NCBI GenBank assembly: GCA_947462335.1
Contig: OX381718.1
Coordinates: 37,354,976 to 37,418,975 of the forward strand
Length of the DNA stretch: 64,000 nucleotides
Direction of reading: 5' to 3'
Source of the DNA: Harmothoe impar
Taxonomy: Eukaryota; Annelida; Polychaeta; Phyllodocida; Polynoidae
In this document: in pieces, positions 10,591 to 20,905 of the stretch
How positions within the stretch are numbered: the stretch's first letter is position 1
Layout: the number at the start of each line of letters is the position of its first letter
Position numbers and translations under genes: made by a program
Notes under the pieces: generated by a model
The model's input: only the letters and a program-made list of their open reading frames with translations
Databases searched by the model: none
Told to the model about the DNA's origin: nothing

Positions 10591-11190
10591 CAGCATACGT
10601 TGAAGTGTGTGCGGGGTGACTGTGACAGCATACGCAGCCTCGAGCTATCCAGGCCCATTACAGCCTGCTGACGGCTGTAATGGGCCTGGACAATTTTGTA
10701 TCTAATAACTGTAACCTAGTTACAAAAATGATCCAGGATCCTGGATCATTTCTTAATGAGATAGGTAGCTCACTGATTGGTCAGCTATGATCACATGATC
10801 ATGTAGGAGGTTGTGTATGGCCTCATGGGTTCGAATCCCACCCTAGGCAAAACATAGGTTCGTTTTTTTACATTATTTATTTAGCCCATTTAAAGCATAA
10901 ATCCACCTTAATTGACATAGTTAAATTAGCTATTAGATATGTGACTAGGTACATTACTTCAATTTAGGTGCAATATGCAGATATCAGCAGTACTAGTAAT
11001 TAAGCCAGAGTGGGGTTCGAACCCACACTCTCCTGGTTGCTGATGTCAATATGCCTATACAGTATAGCAGGGTATGAGACCAGTGTAGGTACATAGATCT
11101 AAGTAATCTCCCAGACTGTAAACGTACAGTCAGGGCCCGAGACTGCAGCATACGTTGAAGTGTGTGCGGGGTGACTGTGACAGCATACGT
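10591..11190 (+). mobile_element. tRNA-derived SINE (copy 1) flanked by 44-bp direct repeats
   Basis: Order: exact hairpin at 10,649-10,689 (17-bp arms CCAGGCCCATTACAGCC), a GATCCNGGATCCTGGATC palindrome, an A box TAGCTCACTGATTGG (10,766-10,780) and a B box GGTTCGAATCC (10,828-10,838) 47 nt later. A second B box lies on the opposite strand (GGGTTCGAACC, 11,013-11,023). The 3' part ends in the small palindrome GACTGTAAACGTACAGTC. A 44-bp sequence starting CAGCATACGTTGAAGTGTGT is present at both 10,591 and 11,147. A second copy is at 17,298; a solo tail is at 20,700. Confidence 0.75.
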
Positions 11191-11609
11191 TGAAGTGGGT
11201 AGTGGGTGAGGAGTGGTAGGTAGGATGTGAGTAATGTTCCTTTATATTAAAACACAGAAAAAGAAATCATTTCGACATAGAGAAGGGAAATTCCCGAATA
11301 TGAAAATAAAGTCAAGGTAGCGGTAGCTTCAGATCCCGGGTTTTAGGTATAGGGAATGTTCTTTATTTTGAGCCAGGGGGTTTGTGAGATTTGAATCCCA
11401 TGGGGTTAATGGGACCAGAATAAGTTGAAGGGGACCAAATGAATGTTACCACATTTTAGCGAAAATGCCTAAATACAATAGGGGTAGCTCACAGAAAGAT
11501 TTGATCCCGGCCCAGTTGGGTAGGCAGAAATGAGAAATATAGACTGAATTGAGGAATGCCCGTAGATGTAAATGGCACAAAGTGGCTGTTGATTTAAGTG
11601 TTGTGTATA
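11191..11609. other. No gene seen
   Basis: Mixed sequence after the SINE with no recognised element or splice pair. Confidence 0.5.
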
Positions 11610-11745
11610 CCCTTTAAGGGCTGCATAGTGCTTCAATGAACTTTGCTGTCGGCATGATGTATGAATGCAGCAATGGTGAGTTACTCATCAGCGCTACATT
11701 CATGCATCATGACGACAAAGGGCATACATTAAAGCATTATGCCTT
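11610..11745. mobile_element. TTAA-type palindromic MITE, nearly full copy
   Basis: Both halves are present: CCTTTAAGGGCTGCATAGTG and TCAATGAACTTTGCTGTCGG at the left, the core hairpin AGCAATGGTGAGTTACTCATC, then TCATGACGACAAAGGGCATA and CATTAAAGCATTATGCC at the right. The outermost right end is degenerate and a flanking TTAA pair is not preserved. Confidence 0.7.
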
Positions 11746-11839
11746 CCCATAGTCCAAAAGGGGACCACTGGGGCCTCCTGGATCCAGCTATTGGCAACTG
11801 ATCAGACACCCCGGCCCCTCTCAGACTGATGGCTCCAGA

Positions 11840-12030
11840 GGGGTCAAAAGCGACCTGGCGACTTTGGCCGTTTTGGAGGCGACTTTCGACCTAATGCAAT
11901 AATAAAAGTGACCTGGCGACTTTTAGATAAAATTGAAAATACTTAAGGGGGTCCAAAAAAGCGACTTTGTGACCTGGACCCCTTAATTTCGGCGACTTTC
12001 CGACCTCAGGGGGGGACCCCTCTGCACCCC
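11840..12030. repeat. Dispersed GACCTGGCGACTTT repeat, copy 1
   Basis: Contains repeated GCGACCTGGCGACTTT and ends TTCGGCGACTTTCCGACCT, CAGGGGGG, ACCCCTCT. The copy at 20,756-20,905 has the same order. Probably a non-autonomous element or satellite-derived unit; no frame. Confidence 0.65.
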
Positions 12031-12528
12031 CAGACTGATGGAAACAACAACAAGTAAAGTTGTCATGTATGTCTGCCCGGGATGTCTGCTCACTGGTGGT
12101 ATATATACACAGTGATACAGTGGTGTGTGCAGTGTTTGGCACCAGTCCCCACCTCAGTACATGTATTGGTATAAGAGATCCTTATCTCCCCTATCTACAC
12201 TCCACTGCCCGCACTCCTACTGCAAGGCCAAGACACGGAGGTGTTTCAGGATCAAGTTGGGGAAAAACCAAAACTATAGGTAAATAAGGGCTATACCAGT
12301 AAACTCGTTAGAGACAATAATAATGGATAAATCCGCACCAATCTGCTTTGTAAGTTTGTTGTATAGTCCATGAGAGAACCCTCCTGAACACTTGTATGCG
12401 AAATGATAGAAGTCTAGGTGGTCCAGCATTTCAGAGGATGCAGTGTGGAAACTTGAAACGTGCTAATTTTGCCTATCTGTTATCTACTACATGCTCCCCT
12501 TCTCTCTGCTTTAATCTTTTTCTGCTAG

Positions 12529-12650
12529 ACCATGGCAGGCTCCGTACTACTTGTCTTAATACCCTCCCTCCTTTTGTGTCTATATCCATTCCACACATCA
12601 CACTATCAAAACAGATCCTTCACGGATGTCGAACGTTTACAAGTATACAG
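12529..12650 (+). CDS. Possible first coding exon of a secreted or membrane protein
   Basis: A long pyrimidine tract (TTCTCTCTGCTTTAATC...TTTTCTGCTAG) ends at 12,528. It is followed at once by ACCATGG, an excellent start context. The frame begins MAGSVLLVLIPSLLLCLYPF: a short n-region, a hydrophobic core of about 16 residues and then polar HTSHYQNRSFTDVERLQVYR, i.e. a textbook signal peptide or signal anchor. A usable donor is at ACAG|gtgcac (exon end 12,650); unspliced, the frame stops at 12,664-12,666 after 44 codons. No family is recognisable from so little. A competing exon in another frame overlaps it (12,615-12,719). The start and signal sequence are what I see; a spliced gene is inference. 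Confidence 0.38.
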
Positions 12651-12719
12651 GTGCACCATTGCATGAAGTTTGAAAGGGATATGAAAAAACGTCAAGTCTA
12701 TATAGTATATCCAAAAGAG
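12615..12719 (+). CDS. Alternative internal exon, 35 codons
   Basis: Between a moderate acceptor (CACTATCAAAACAG) and a perfect donor (AAAGAG|gtaagt at 12,720) lie exactly 105 nt, open in phase 0. The translation starts ILHGCRTFTSIQVHHCMKFE and ends RQVYIVYPKE, charged and protein-like. The frame conflicts with the signal-peptide reading of 12,532-12,666, so at most one is right unless both are used alternatively. The donor is the strongest evidence. No family recognised. Confidence 0.25.
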
Positions 12720-12779
12720 GTAAGTTATGTGTCTCTGCCCCAACCTAGAATCTCCTCTGAGTGGAGAGTAGAGAATCAA

Positions 12780-13080
12780 GCAGGTTGCTACAGGTTGCTG
12801 TAGTACCGATGCGAACTTACTGGTCGGGGTACAGGAACAAGTACCCCGGTACTGGTGTGAACGGACAGGTTGGGGAAGAGATGAAAACTTGTATTGATGT
12901 ATACAGGTAGGTTGGGGCAGAGGCACACATACGATGTGAAACAGGCAGGTTGTGGCAGAGATGTAAGTATTGATGAGAAACAGGCAGGTTGGCGCAAAGA
13001 TACAAGTACTGATCAGTATGAACAGATATAAAAGGGACTTGCAAGGTGTGAACAGGCAGGTTGTGGCAGAGATGATACTA
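12780..13080. repeat. Degenerate minisatellite, about 45-bp unit
   Basis: Five to six diverged units with core AACAGGCAGGTTGTGGCAGA plus GATG(A)AA and TACAAGTATTGAT. It creates overlapping minus-strand frames rich in LPQPAC, which are artefacts. Confidence 0.7.
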
Positions 13081-13417
13081 AGTGACTGCCTAACCTCAGG
13101 GAGGCGGGCTAGGTCTATCCCTGTGTGCCAGTCTCAGGACATCAGTGCTCTCGTGAGAGTATAGCCGAGATCTCCCGAGACTGTAGTATTGGGATTGCAG
13201 CATCCTCTGGAGACTCCAGCGTCAATAGGGTCAAGTGGTCAAATCAGCAAGATGAACCATAACACTCCTCCATATTGACAGGCATTGCATAAGTTTCCTA
13301 TTTTCGTAGGAATCCTCACAATTTTCTGCAATTTACGTAAATAACGTTGTCTTGTTAAAGAAACTTCACTAGAGAGGGGAATCTATAAAAACTCACGTTT
13401 ATGAGAAAAAAAACTAG

Positions 13418-13690
13418 TGTATTGAGATTATTGTATTGGGCAAAAGAGAGGAAAATGTCAAAAGAGACGAAAAATGTCTCCCAATTTATGGATATATCTA
13501 TAGTAAAAAATTCACTTATAAATGTTCAAAGAAATCTTCCCATAATTATATGATATGTGACGACTGTATTAGAAGGCATAACAGTGGAGCTGATTGTAAA
13601 AATAGTGTTAAATACGAGTTCCCATGCAATAATGATAATTGTTCAGTAAACACATGCCTGATGTGCACTCTGAGTATTGGTGCGGACTGA
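13418..13690 (+). CDS. Small Cys-rich open frame, unrecognised
   Basis: Open from just after a TAG at 13,415 to 13,690; no good ATG opens it, so it could be an exon. The second half carries nine cysteines with histidines in a spacing like a zinc-binding module: C-x8-C-x2-C-x9-C-x9-C-x4-C-x4-C-x2-C, including MICDDC, CNNDNC and CLMC. It is loosely reminiscent of RING or IBR-type fingers, but the spacing fits no family I can name with confidence. The codons are AT-rich. No splice acceptor stands out, and the neighbours give no context. It may be a transposon-derived zinc-knuckle fragment or chance. Confidence 0.3.
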   Translation, partial: CIEIIVLGKREENVKRDEKCLPIYGYIYSKKFTYKCSKKSSHNYMICDDCIRRHNSGADCKNSVKYEFPCNNDNCSVNTCLMCTLSIGAD

Positions 13691-13699
13691 TTACCAGAG

Positions 13700-15228
13700 C
13701 TCTGCTGCAACACAATACAAAACAGCCGCCATGTATACCGCTATAAGTTACCCCTTTATTTACAACACAGTACTTGTAGTATCCAGTAACAAGGCCTGTA
13801 TTGATTAATCCCAACCTATATATGCCCCCTCCCCCCAGTTCAGCACCACAACCCTCCCTCCCACCCCTCCTCCAGGGTGTTATTAGACGTTATCGTAGAA
13901 TCCATAACACGACCTCCGTTATTATCAGATATAATGGAGGTCCCGCTACAGGCAGCCTCTTATTATAGCAGTTAGTCTGATATTATGTTAATCAGTCCCA
14001 TACATCATAATGACGTAGTTCTCCGCACTACTTTTGGCTATTTCAATTATTATTTCATACCGGACACACCTGCTGCATGAGGTTGCCATTTTATATACGT
14101 TTAAATATCGTTTAAATGACTTTTCTGGTTATGAAGAAGATAGTAGAAGATAGACGATAACTTTAAGAATATCAAATCTTATTCCATATATTGGTAGCTA
14201 TTTTAAAACGTTGGCTTTATTTATACGCGATTGTCAGTGTCAGGGAAAAGATATTATGGTATTATAGTCAGGGAAATGGGCATTGATAACCACCTTGTCT
14301 GTGGGAACCCTGTCTCCTCCTTACTATACGTCTTTACACTAGTCCAAAGTTGAGGCTCACCATAAATCTGCCTGTATGTTACTTCCTGTGCTGTCAGTGC
14401 TTTAGGTGTCAACAAGTGACCGCCCACCCTGACCCTTGTCCCCCTCTGTCCACTTTGTCCACCAAAGGCTATTTCAACTTCTCATCCCCCTTTAGTATCT
14501 ACTGACCCTTACTGACCCCTCCCCCAAGGTCACTACAGGGTTACCCCCAGACTGACCCCTTGACCTTGGTTCTTTGTGTACCTGAGGGTGGAGAAGGGGA
14601 TGTGATTAATGGAGAAGTCAACACAAGGTGACAAGGGCAGGTGACCACTGTCTGTAGACTGTAGACTGTTAGGCTACTTAAGGTGATGGGTATATAAAGC
14701 CGAAGGAGGGGGGGGGGGAACTCAATTTTTATTTTGGCTCGGCTGTGTGGCTCTAGCAACCCCCCCCCCCCCCCTAGAAAAAAGCTTACCAAACGACTGC
14801 TTTTAGCAAAGAAGAGCCTTGAAATACACTACATGTATACGTTTGGGGAAACCTACTGATCAGAATAGTACCTTGTTATTAAGGAAAATCTTGGATTTTG
14901 TTAAAACATGTATGTAAATAAATGTAGACCCTTTTTATGTTTTTGTGACACAAGACCATTTATGGGAAATTTTGTTATTCAAATATTTGACAATTTCTAT
15001 GAGGGAATTTGTGGAAAGAGTACCCTTGCAGCACAATATGTATACAACATGCACAAAGTGACCCCCCCCCCCCCCCCATACTCGGGTGGGGGCAGTGGGG
15101 GGGGGGGGCTTGCTCTTTGAGATAATATATGAGATGGGAATATCTGTAGTTGTGGAGACTTTGAGGGGGGTAATAAATGTGCCGTGCCGTCCAAGTCCAA
15201 GTGCACACACCTGATTAGGTTAACACAC
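13700..15228. other. No gene seen; several long homopolymer tracts
   Basis: Contains a G run at about 14,707, C runs at about 14,760 and 15,061 and a G run at about 15,098. The opposed G and C runs at 14,707/14,760 and 15,061/15,098 could pair. 13,880-14,260 is AT-rich and unassigned. No exon was supported. Confidence 0.5.
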
Positions 15229-15333
15229 TTAACCCTTTAAGGACCAGATAGTGCTCTAATGAACCCTGTGTCGCCCTGATGCCTCGTAGGTCCGGCATGA
15301 TGCATTAAAGCACTCTGCCGTCGTTCAAGGGGT
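15229..15333. mobile_element. TTAA-type palindromic MITE, core hairpin deleted
   Basis: Left end TTAACCCTTTAAGGACC with TAGTGCTCTAATGAACC, then GCATGATGCATTAAAGCAC and CTGCCGTCGTTCAAGGGG. The central GAGTTACTCGCC hairpin is missing. TTAA is retained at the left edge only. Confidence 0.65.
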
Positions 15334-15766
15334 GATCCATGTGCTGTCAGGGTGCACACAGCTGAGGGAGTTAACACATTTAACAAGTAGCTGAGTAAGT
15401 TTGCAGGTTTGGAGACTTCTGAATAAACAAACTCATACACCACTTTCCCATAGACTACATGTAGTTATGGAATACCCTACCTTTACTTGCTAACAAGCGT
15501 CTTTTTACCCCGGCTATCAGACAATGACGCTGACTTTTCTGTGTATGTAAACATAGAATGACCGCTCCCAGTCAGTGGCGTGAAGGAGGAAGGATTCAGA
15601 CTTAACGTCTAGTCTCTGCCGGAGGAGGGGGAGACACTGGGTACCGACTGATGTAAGAAGGAGGAAATGGGGGCTGTCAATGACATAGAAGTTCAGAATC
15701 AGGAGCTGTCAATAACTGGAAAGTAAAGTCTACATAACCAAGAGGGTTTCACTGGGGGCTTTCACA

Positions 15767-16990
15767 CACTGTAAAAAATAGATGTACTTTTTACAGATTC
15801 ACTCTGTAAAATGTAAAGCTGATTCACCGTTATTTGGAATACAATGAAGCATCGTAAATATCAGCCATTTCACATTGGATCCTTGTTAAATGCTAAGTTG
15901 GCTTGGATTACAATGATTCAATGTTAATTCAGCCTCTAATGTCAAATCCCAGATGGAGCCACATATAGTGGATCTTGCCATAGATAGATGGCCTGGTTTG
16001 TAAGAAGATTTTTCTGGAGAGTGTGAGCCCTTGAAGTGGAGTATACATGTTGAACTAATGGTAATTTTCAATTAATCTACATGTTTGACAATTTAACAAT
16101 TCAATCTTGTGATAGGTTTGACAAAATACCATGATCACTTGATAATATCATGAAGAAAGTATCTGTCTGGATCTATGCACCTATTTTGTGGTAACATACT
16201 ATGCATATATCCTCACCTCTGGAAACTCTGCCTTGTATCAATCCTATAGAGTAAAACCTCGAGCTCTTGTATAGGCCAGGGCTAGTATGCAAGTCAGATC
16301 GCCAGTGTGGCCTATAGGATAAGGACAAAGGCAAAGTATGGCTTATCCATAAGTTTTTAGATGTATTTACGTATGCTTTACGTATGCTCCTCGGGATACC
16401 GAGACATGCTCGTGCTGGAGAGACATTTGCTGTCTGTGGTCTCCCAACATGTGTTGCTACTATCAGAAAACTAGTCTATAGTCTCATATGTCGACTTACA
16501 GCTTCTGAAAATGAACTAATAAAAAGCATGGTGGACCCCACAAGAAGTGATATCCGGTACACATCCCATATATGGAAAGGCTGGTATCAAGATCTGTATA
16601 TTCACTTTTATATCCAATAACCATACTCTTATACTTGTATAATATGTTTGTGTGTTTTATATGCTATGGACCTTTGTAATACTATTGAGTCTGAAATAAA
16701 AATTGAATTGAATTGAATTGAATTGAATATACTACAGTAACTAAAGTCACCATAATCAGACTCCCTGTGAGGCTTATTGAATATTCTCTGTATGTTTGAA
16801 TACTATTAATAGTGATTCTACATAAAATTAACGGTGATTCAACGTCAAATTAACAGTGATTCAACGTAAAATGAACAGTGATTCTGCGTAGAATTAACGG
16901 TGACAATCACCGTTAAAAAAACGGTGAAAGTTATGTCCCAAAAGTTGCCGGTGATTCAACGTCATTTTGACGACATTTTCTTTTACAGTG
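15767..16990. mobile_element. MITE with CACTGTAAAA ends, interrupted by a LINE 3' end
   Basis: Left end CACTGTAAAAAATAG (15,767), right end TTTTCTTTTACAGTG (16,990), flanked by CA on both sides (possible 2-bp target duplication). The subterminal regions consist of degenerate AACGGTGATTCAACGT units. About 415 bp in the middle (16,321-16,735) are a LINE tail, so this element is older than the LINE insertion. Relatives: 38,903-39,807 and 41,379-42,249. Confidence 0.75.
16321..16735 (+). mobile_element. 5'-truncated non-LTR retrotransposon: reverse-transcriptase C-terminus and (ATTGA)n tail
   Basis: The frame is open from about 16,321 to the stop after 16,620. It starts near DKGKVWLIHKFLDVF and continues LRMLLGIPRHARAGETFAVC, then IRKLVYSLICRLTASENELI. 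The pattern R-x-LLG-x-PR...F...IRK-x-YSL...RL..S.N.L(I/V) is typical of the C-terminal end of CR1/L2-like LINE ORF2 proteins. About 70 nt of 3' UTR follow, then CTGAAATAAAAATTGAATTG and further ATTGA units, the usual microsatellite tail of such elements. The endonuclease and reverse-transcriptase catalytic domains are absent, so it is a dead 5'-truncated copy. Its orientation is plus and it sits within a CACTGTAAAA MITE. Confidence 0.75.
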
Positions 16991-17297
16991 CAGCTGATAT
17001 AGAGGTATGATGGAACCTGTCTTATGGTCTTAATGTGACATCTGACTTTTGGGAATATCGAGGGCAATGTAGCTTTTTTGGGGGCTGTCAAATGTTGGTG
17101 CCATTAAAGAATGACTACCTGCCTCTCTCGGTGTCAGGATGTATATTTAAAGAGGGTCTAGGTTGCCCACACTCCGCTACCAAAACTAACAAAACACGGT
17201 TACATGTTTGGGGTTAGAGTCGGGCAGCTACGTAATTGTCAGCGTGTGTGCAGCCCACGGGTCCTTAATACTGCAGATGTATCCACAGCCTTGAATA

Positions 17298-17830
17298 ATC
17301 CAGGCCCATTGCCGCCGTCAGGTGGTAATGGGCCTGGACAATTTTTTTTCATATAAAAGCTATCCTACTCAGAAAATGATCCGGGATCCTGGATCATTTC
17401 TTAGTGAGCTAGGTAGCTCACTGATTGGTCAGCTATGGTCACATGATCATGAATGAGGTTGTGCATGACATAGCTAGTGGGTTCGAATCCCACCTTGGCA
17501 CAATAGGTGGTTGATTTTTTACATTAACTATTTAACCCATTTGAAGCATCGCTCTACCTACAGTGACATAGTAATATTATACTTATTAAAGATGTGACTG
17601 GGTGCATTAGTTTAATTCAGATTCATCATGTAGATATCAATTGAGATCCTGATTGGGCCCCAGTGGGATTCGAACCCACATACTCCTGAGTGCTGAGACA
17701 CAGTTGCATAGTATATAAGAGCCAGCTATATTATAGTTTTAAAACCAACACAGCCGAAGGCTGGTCAGCAGGTCCACAGGGCACATGCGGACCGAACCTG
17801 GTAAGAGCCAGTGTAGGTATATGTCTATAA
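17298..17830 (+). mobile_element. tRNA-derived SINE, copy 2
   Basis: Same order as the copy at 10,591: CCAGGCCCATT hairpin (17,300-17,337), GGATCCTGGATCATTTC, A box TAGCTCACTGATTGG (17,414-17,428), B box GGTTCGAATCC (17,480-17,490), and an opposite-strand B box (17,666-17,676). It ends near CCAGTGTAGGTATATGTC. No 44-bp flanking repeat is present here, so that repeat is not part of the element. Confidence 0.75.
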
Positions 17831-18079
17831 GTAGGTATCCCAGTACAGCTGCTGGCCGTGTCCTCGCGCATAAACTCACCGAAACACTTACTTTTAAAAT
17901 CGCTGTCCTTCCCATACTGGAATATCACCTATCTAAAGTGTGGTAATGAATGCTCTAATTTATCCGCATCGCCCTGATGCATCAAAGTAGCTGTATCATG
18001 ATGTTAAGTGCCACTGCTGATGCTGTAAAGTTTGGTAAATATAGGAAAACGGGACCTTCTGAGAGTGAATAGCCATGCA

Positions 18080-18850
18080 ACCCTTGAGGGCACACTGTCT
18101 ATATACCTGTTTCACTCCCACGCCATTATAGATATTATGGTCTTATTAGCTTTTCCACTGTTATCAGCACATTCTGGGCGTCATTCTAAGGTAAAAAAAA
18201 ACATGGGAGTAAGCCAATTGGAAGTATTTTTAAATTAAAAAATAAGGAATTTTTGGCAATTTTCGACAACTTTTTTAAATGGTATAATATTATATACACA
18301 TATTTGGGGTCATTTGAAATGTCTTTCTTTTCTCTATCAGATGCATGAACTAGATGATATAGATGATATATGTCATGTCGTAAGAGCGAAATCATTATGA
18401 GACACCCAACCCGGAGGACACACTGCCTATGTACCACTCTCAAACCCACACCCTTAAAAATACAGACTGCAGAATGTTAACACTGCAAGCGGGCCACTCT
18501 GGGTGTCATTTTGAGGTACCAGAAGTGATGGCACGCCCATTGCAAATATTTTTTATCTAGAAAAATATGATTTTTATTTGTAATTTCTAGCAATTTTGGC
18601 GATTTTCAACAATTTTTGGGAATGTTTTGTGAACATAATATGGGCCATTTGAAAGACCTTTTTTTCCTCTATAATATGTGTCGACTAATTGGTTGATGTG
18701 ATTAACAGAGTACCGGTAAGAGGAAGAGCATCATATTGCACTCAACCCCCTTTCCAAGAGACCAGGTCTGAAGGCACATTACCGAACATGCTAGCTATAT
18801 ATGAGTTACATAACATGCTATTTCAACCCACATGAGATATAAACCCTTAG
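18080..18850. repeat. Diverged tandem repeat, period about 330-350 bp
   Basis: GAGGGCACACTGTCTAT (18,086) recurs as GAGGACACACTGCCTAT (18,413) and more weakly near 18,763. Each is followed in order by a GGGCGTCATT/GGGTGTCATT block, a GGCAATTTTCGACAACTTTT-type block and a GGTCATTTGAAA block. Old, degenerate tandem duplication with no coding content. Confidence 0.55.
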
Positions 18851-20699
18851 GACACTCATAACTGCAGTTCAATGCAAAAATAAATCGATTATTGCTAATG
18901 TAAGCCCATTCGTGCCTAGCATAGAAAACAACAATATCAGGATTTGTAAATCATTATGTAGTAGGCCCAATAATTACATATTTGTATTGTTATGCTATAG
19001 GAATAGTATAAAAGAAATGATATTATATGTTGCATTCAAAGGTAAAGAATAAAAATTGCCCTAAGATGCTATATAGTAGGCACTTGGATAAATTTTCCAA
19101 ATTGCGTAGATTCCATATTTTATTGTGCCATGTTATTGGCCACACTAACAGCTTTCCAGAACATATTTACTCATCCTTCTATCATAATTAGAAGTGGAGA
19201 AATTGACCAGAACATGGAGGGTTGTGGAAGCAAGTGCCCACTATAGAAATGCACAGGGGTACCTGTGAGTGATTGGCACCACTGGAGTGGGTCTATACTA
19301 TACATGTAGTTGGTGTGTGACCATGCATCCACTATACCAGTTCACTACCTGTATGGATCTCTTTAGGCTGTTATATTATATTTGAGGGTGTGTGTAATAC
19401 ACTGTTGGAAAGTTACAATATTCCCCTTTCCATATTGCTATAAGATATTCTTTAATTCACATAAGATTTATATGAAACACCCTATTTACATATTGATGCT
19501 GTACAATCCCATGTCATGTAGGCTAGAGCAGTACTTGCAGTGCATCAATTTGGGCAGTCTAGAAACCCCCTTGGGCATCCATACGGGTAGGAGGCTGTCG
19601 ATGGGTACACACAATCTTCTGATATGTTAGGACCTGGCTGATTTGTTTTTACAGATGGCTGGGTAATATTTCAATATAATCTATTTGGTAGAAAAAGACC
19701 ATCACTTTTCGCAAACTGTCATTTTTCCCCTTTGTTATAAAACTATGTTAATTGCACACTATGAGACAGTACTCTTCAAGGGCTTTCCAATGTGCTATTC
19801 CATAGTGTCATAGCCCTACCAGGAGCTGAACAATCTGAAAAACCCTGAACCTCATCTCAGGCAGACTCCTAAATGCAGACCCAATTTTGTGTGTCACCCA
19901 TGGCTGCACTTTGAGACCACTGCAGTGCGTATTTCAGAGTGCCTATAGTAGTGCATTAACAGTGATATTTCAGCAATTTCAGGGAATTTTGTGATTTTTA
20001 TCAGATCACTCAATATTATGTAATACTTTTAATGGGCGAAAATGGCTTGGAACTGATGTATACAATATTGACCTATAATCATAAACTTGATATATGAAAT
20101 AACAGTTGTGTAGTGTTGGTTTGGAGTCATTTCCACTGTTTGAGGACTTTGGGGAAATTAGTGTTTACTTCATTTTTAAATGACAATTCTGAAGTCAACC
20201 TTGAGTATCCAGATCCGGAAAAAAATCTCCAAGACTTATTCAAATGATTCCCTCAGAACCAAAAGGATATCTTATATTTTGGTGAGATGAGACACTACCA
20301 AAATTGTGTTATTCAACCATGTCTGTGCAATATCTATGAGAACATCTATAATATATCACAATTTCGAGGGTCTCAAAAAATAATAGTTTTAATCTGCACT
20401 TATCAGGTCTGCAATGAAGAAAGGGGATATATATTGCTATCAGGGACAAGGCAGTTTCCAGTATCTATTCATTTTAGGGGGATTTTGTAATGAATACAAC
20501 AAGCTTACATAATCTAGTTGAGACAAAGGTCTGAAATTGGCAAAGTCCAAACCTCAGTTTTCAATTTTCAAATCGCTGTCAAATCCAAACCGCTTGACCG
20601 ATTTCTATGATTTTTAAACTGTTTTTGTCTTTTAATTAATATGGTTCAACTAACCAGCTTACACAATTGTAACAATAATATCTGAAAATGAACTGGGAT
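18851..20699. other. AT-rich stretch without a recognised gene
   Basis: Long AT-rich sequence. Around 19,950-20,060 it again shows CAGCAATTTCAGGGAATTTT and AATGGGCGAAAATGG, reminiscent of the diverged repeat before it, so part may be the same decayed array. No splice pairs or termini seen. Confidence 0.45.
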
Positions 20700-20905
20700 A
20701 CCTACTATAAGTAAACCCCCAGACTGTAAACGTACAGTCAGGCCCGAGACTGCATGACCTAAGGCAATAATATAAGCAACCTGGCGACGTTTGCTCAGAA
20801 AAGAGTATAGGGTTTAAAAAGGGTCTAAAAAAGCGACCTTGCGATGTGGGGGGCTTAATTTCGGCGACTTTCCGACCTTAGGGGGGTACCCCTCTACACC
20901 CCCGC
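20700..20905. repeat. Solo SINE tail joined to GACCTGGCGACTTT repeat, copy 2
   Basis: 20,716-20,753 repeats the SINE 3' end (CAGACTGTAAACGTACAGTC, then AGGCCCGAGACTGCA). From 20,756 the GACCTGGCGAC repeat seen at 11,840 follows (AAAAAAGCGACCTT, TTCGGCGACTTTCCGACCTT, ACCCCTCTACACCCCC). Confidence 0.65.
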
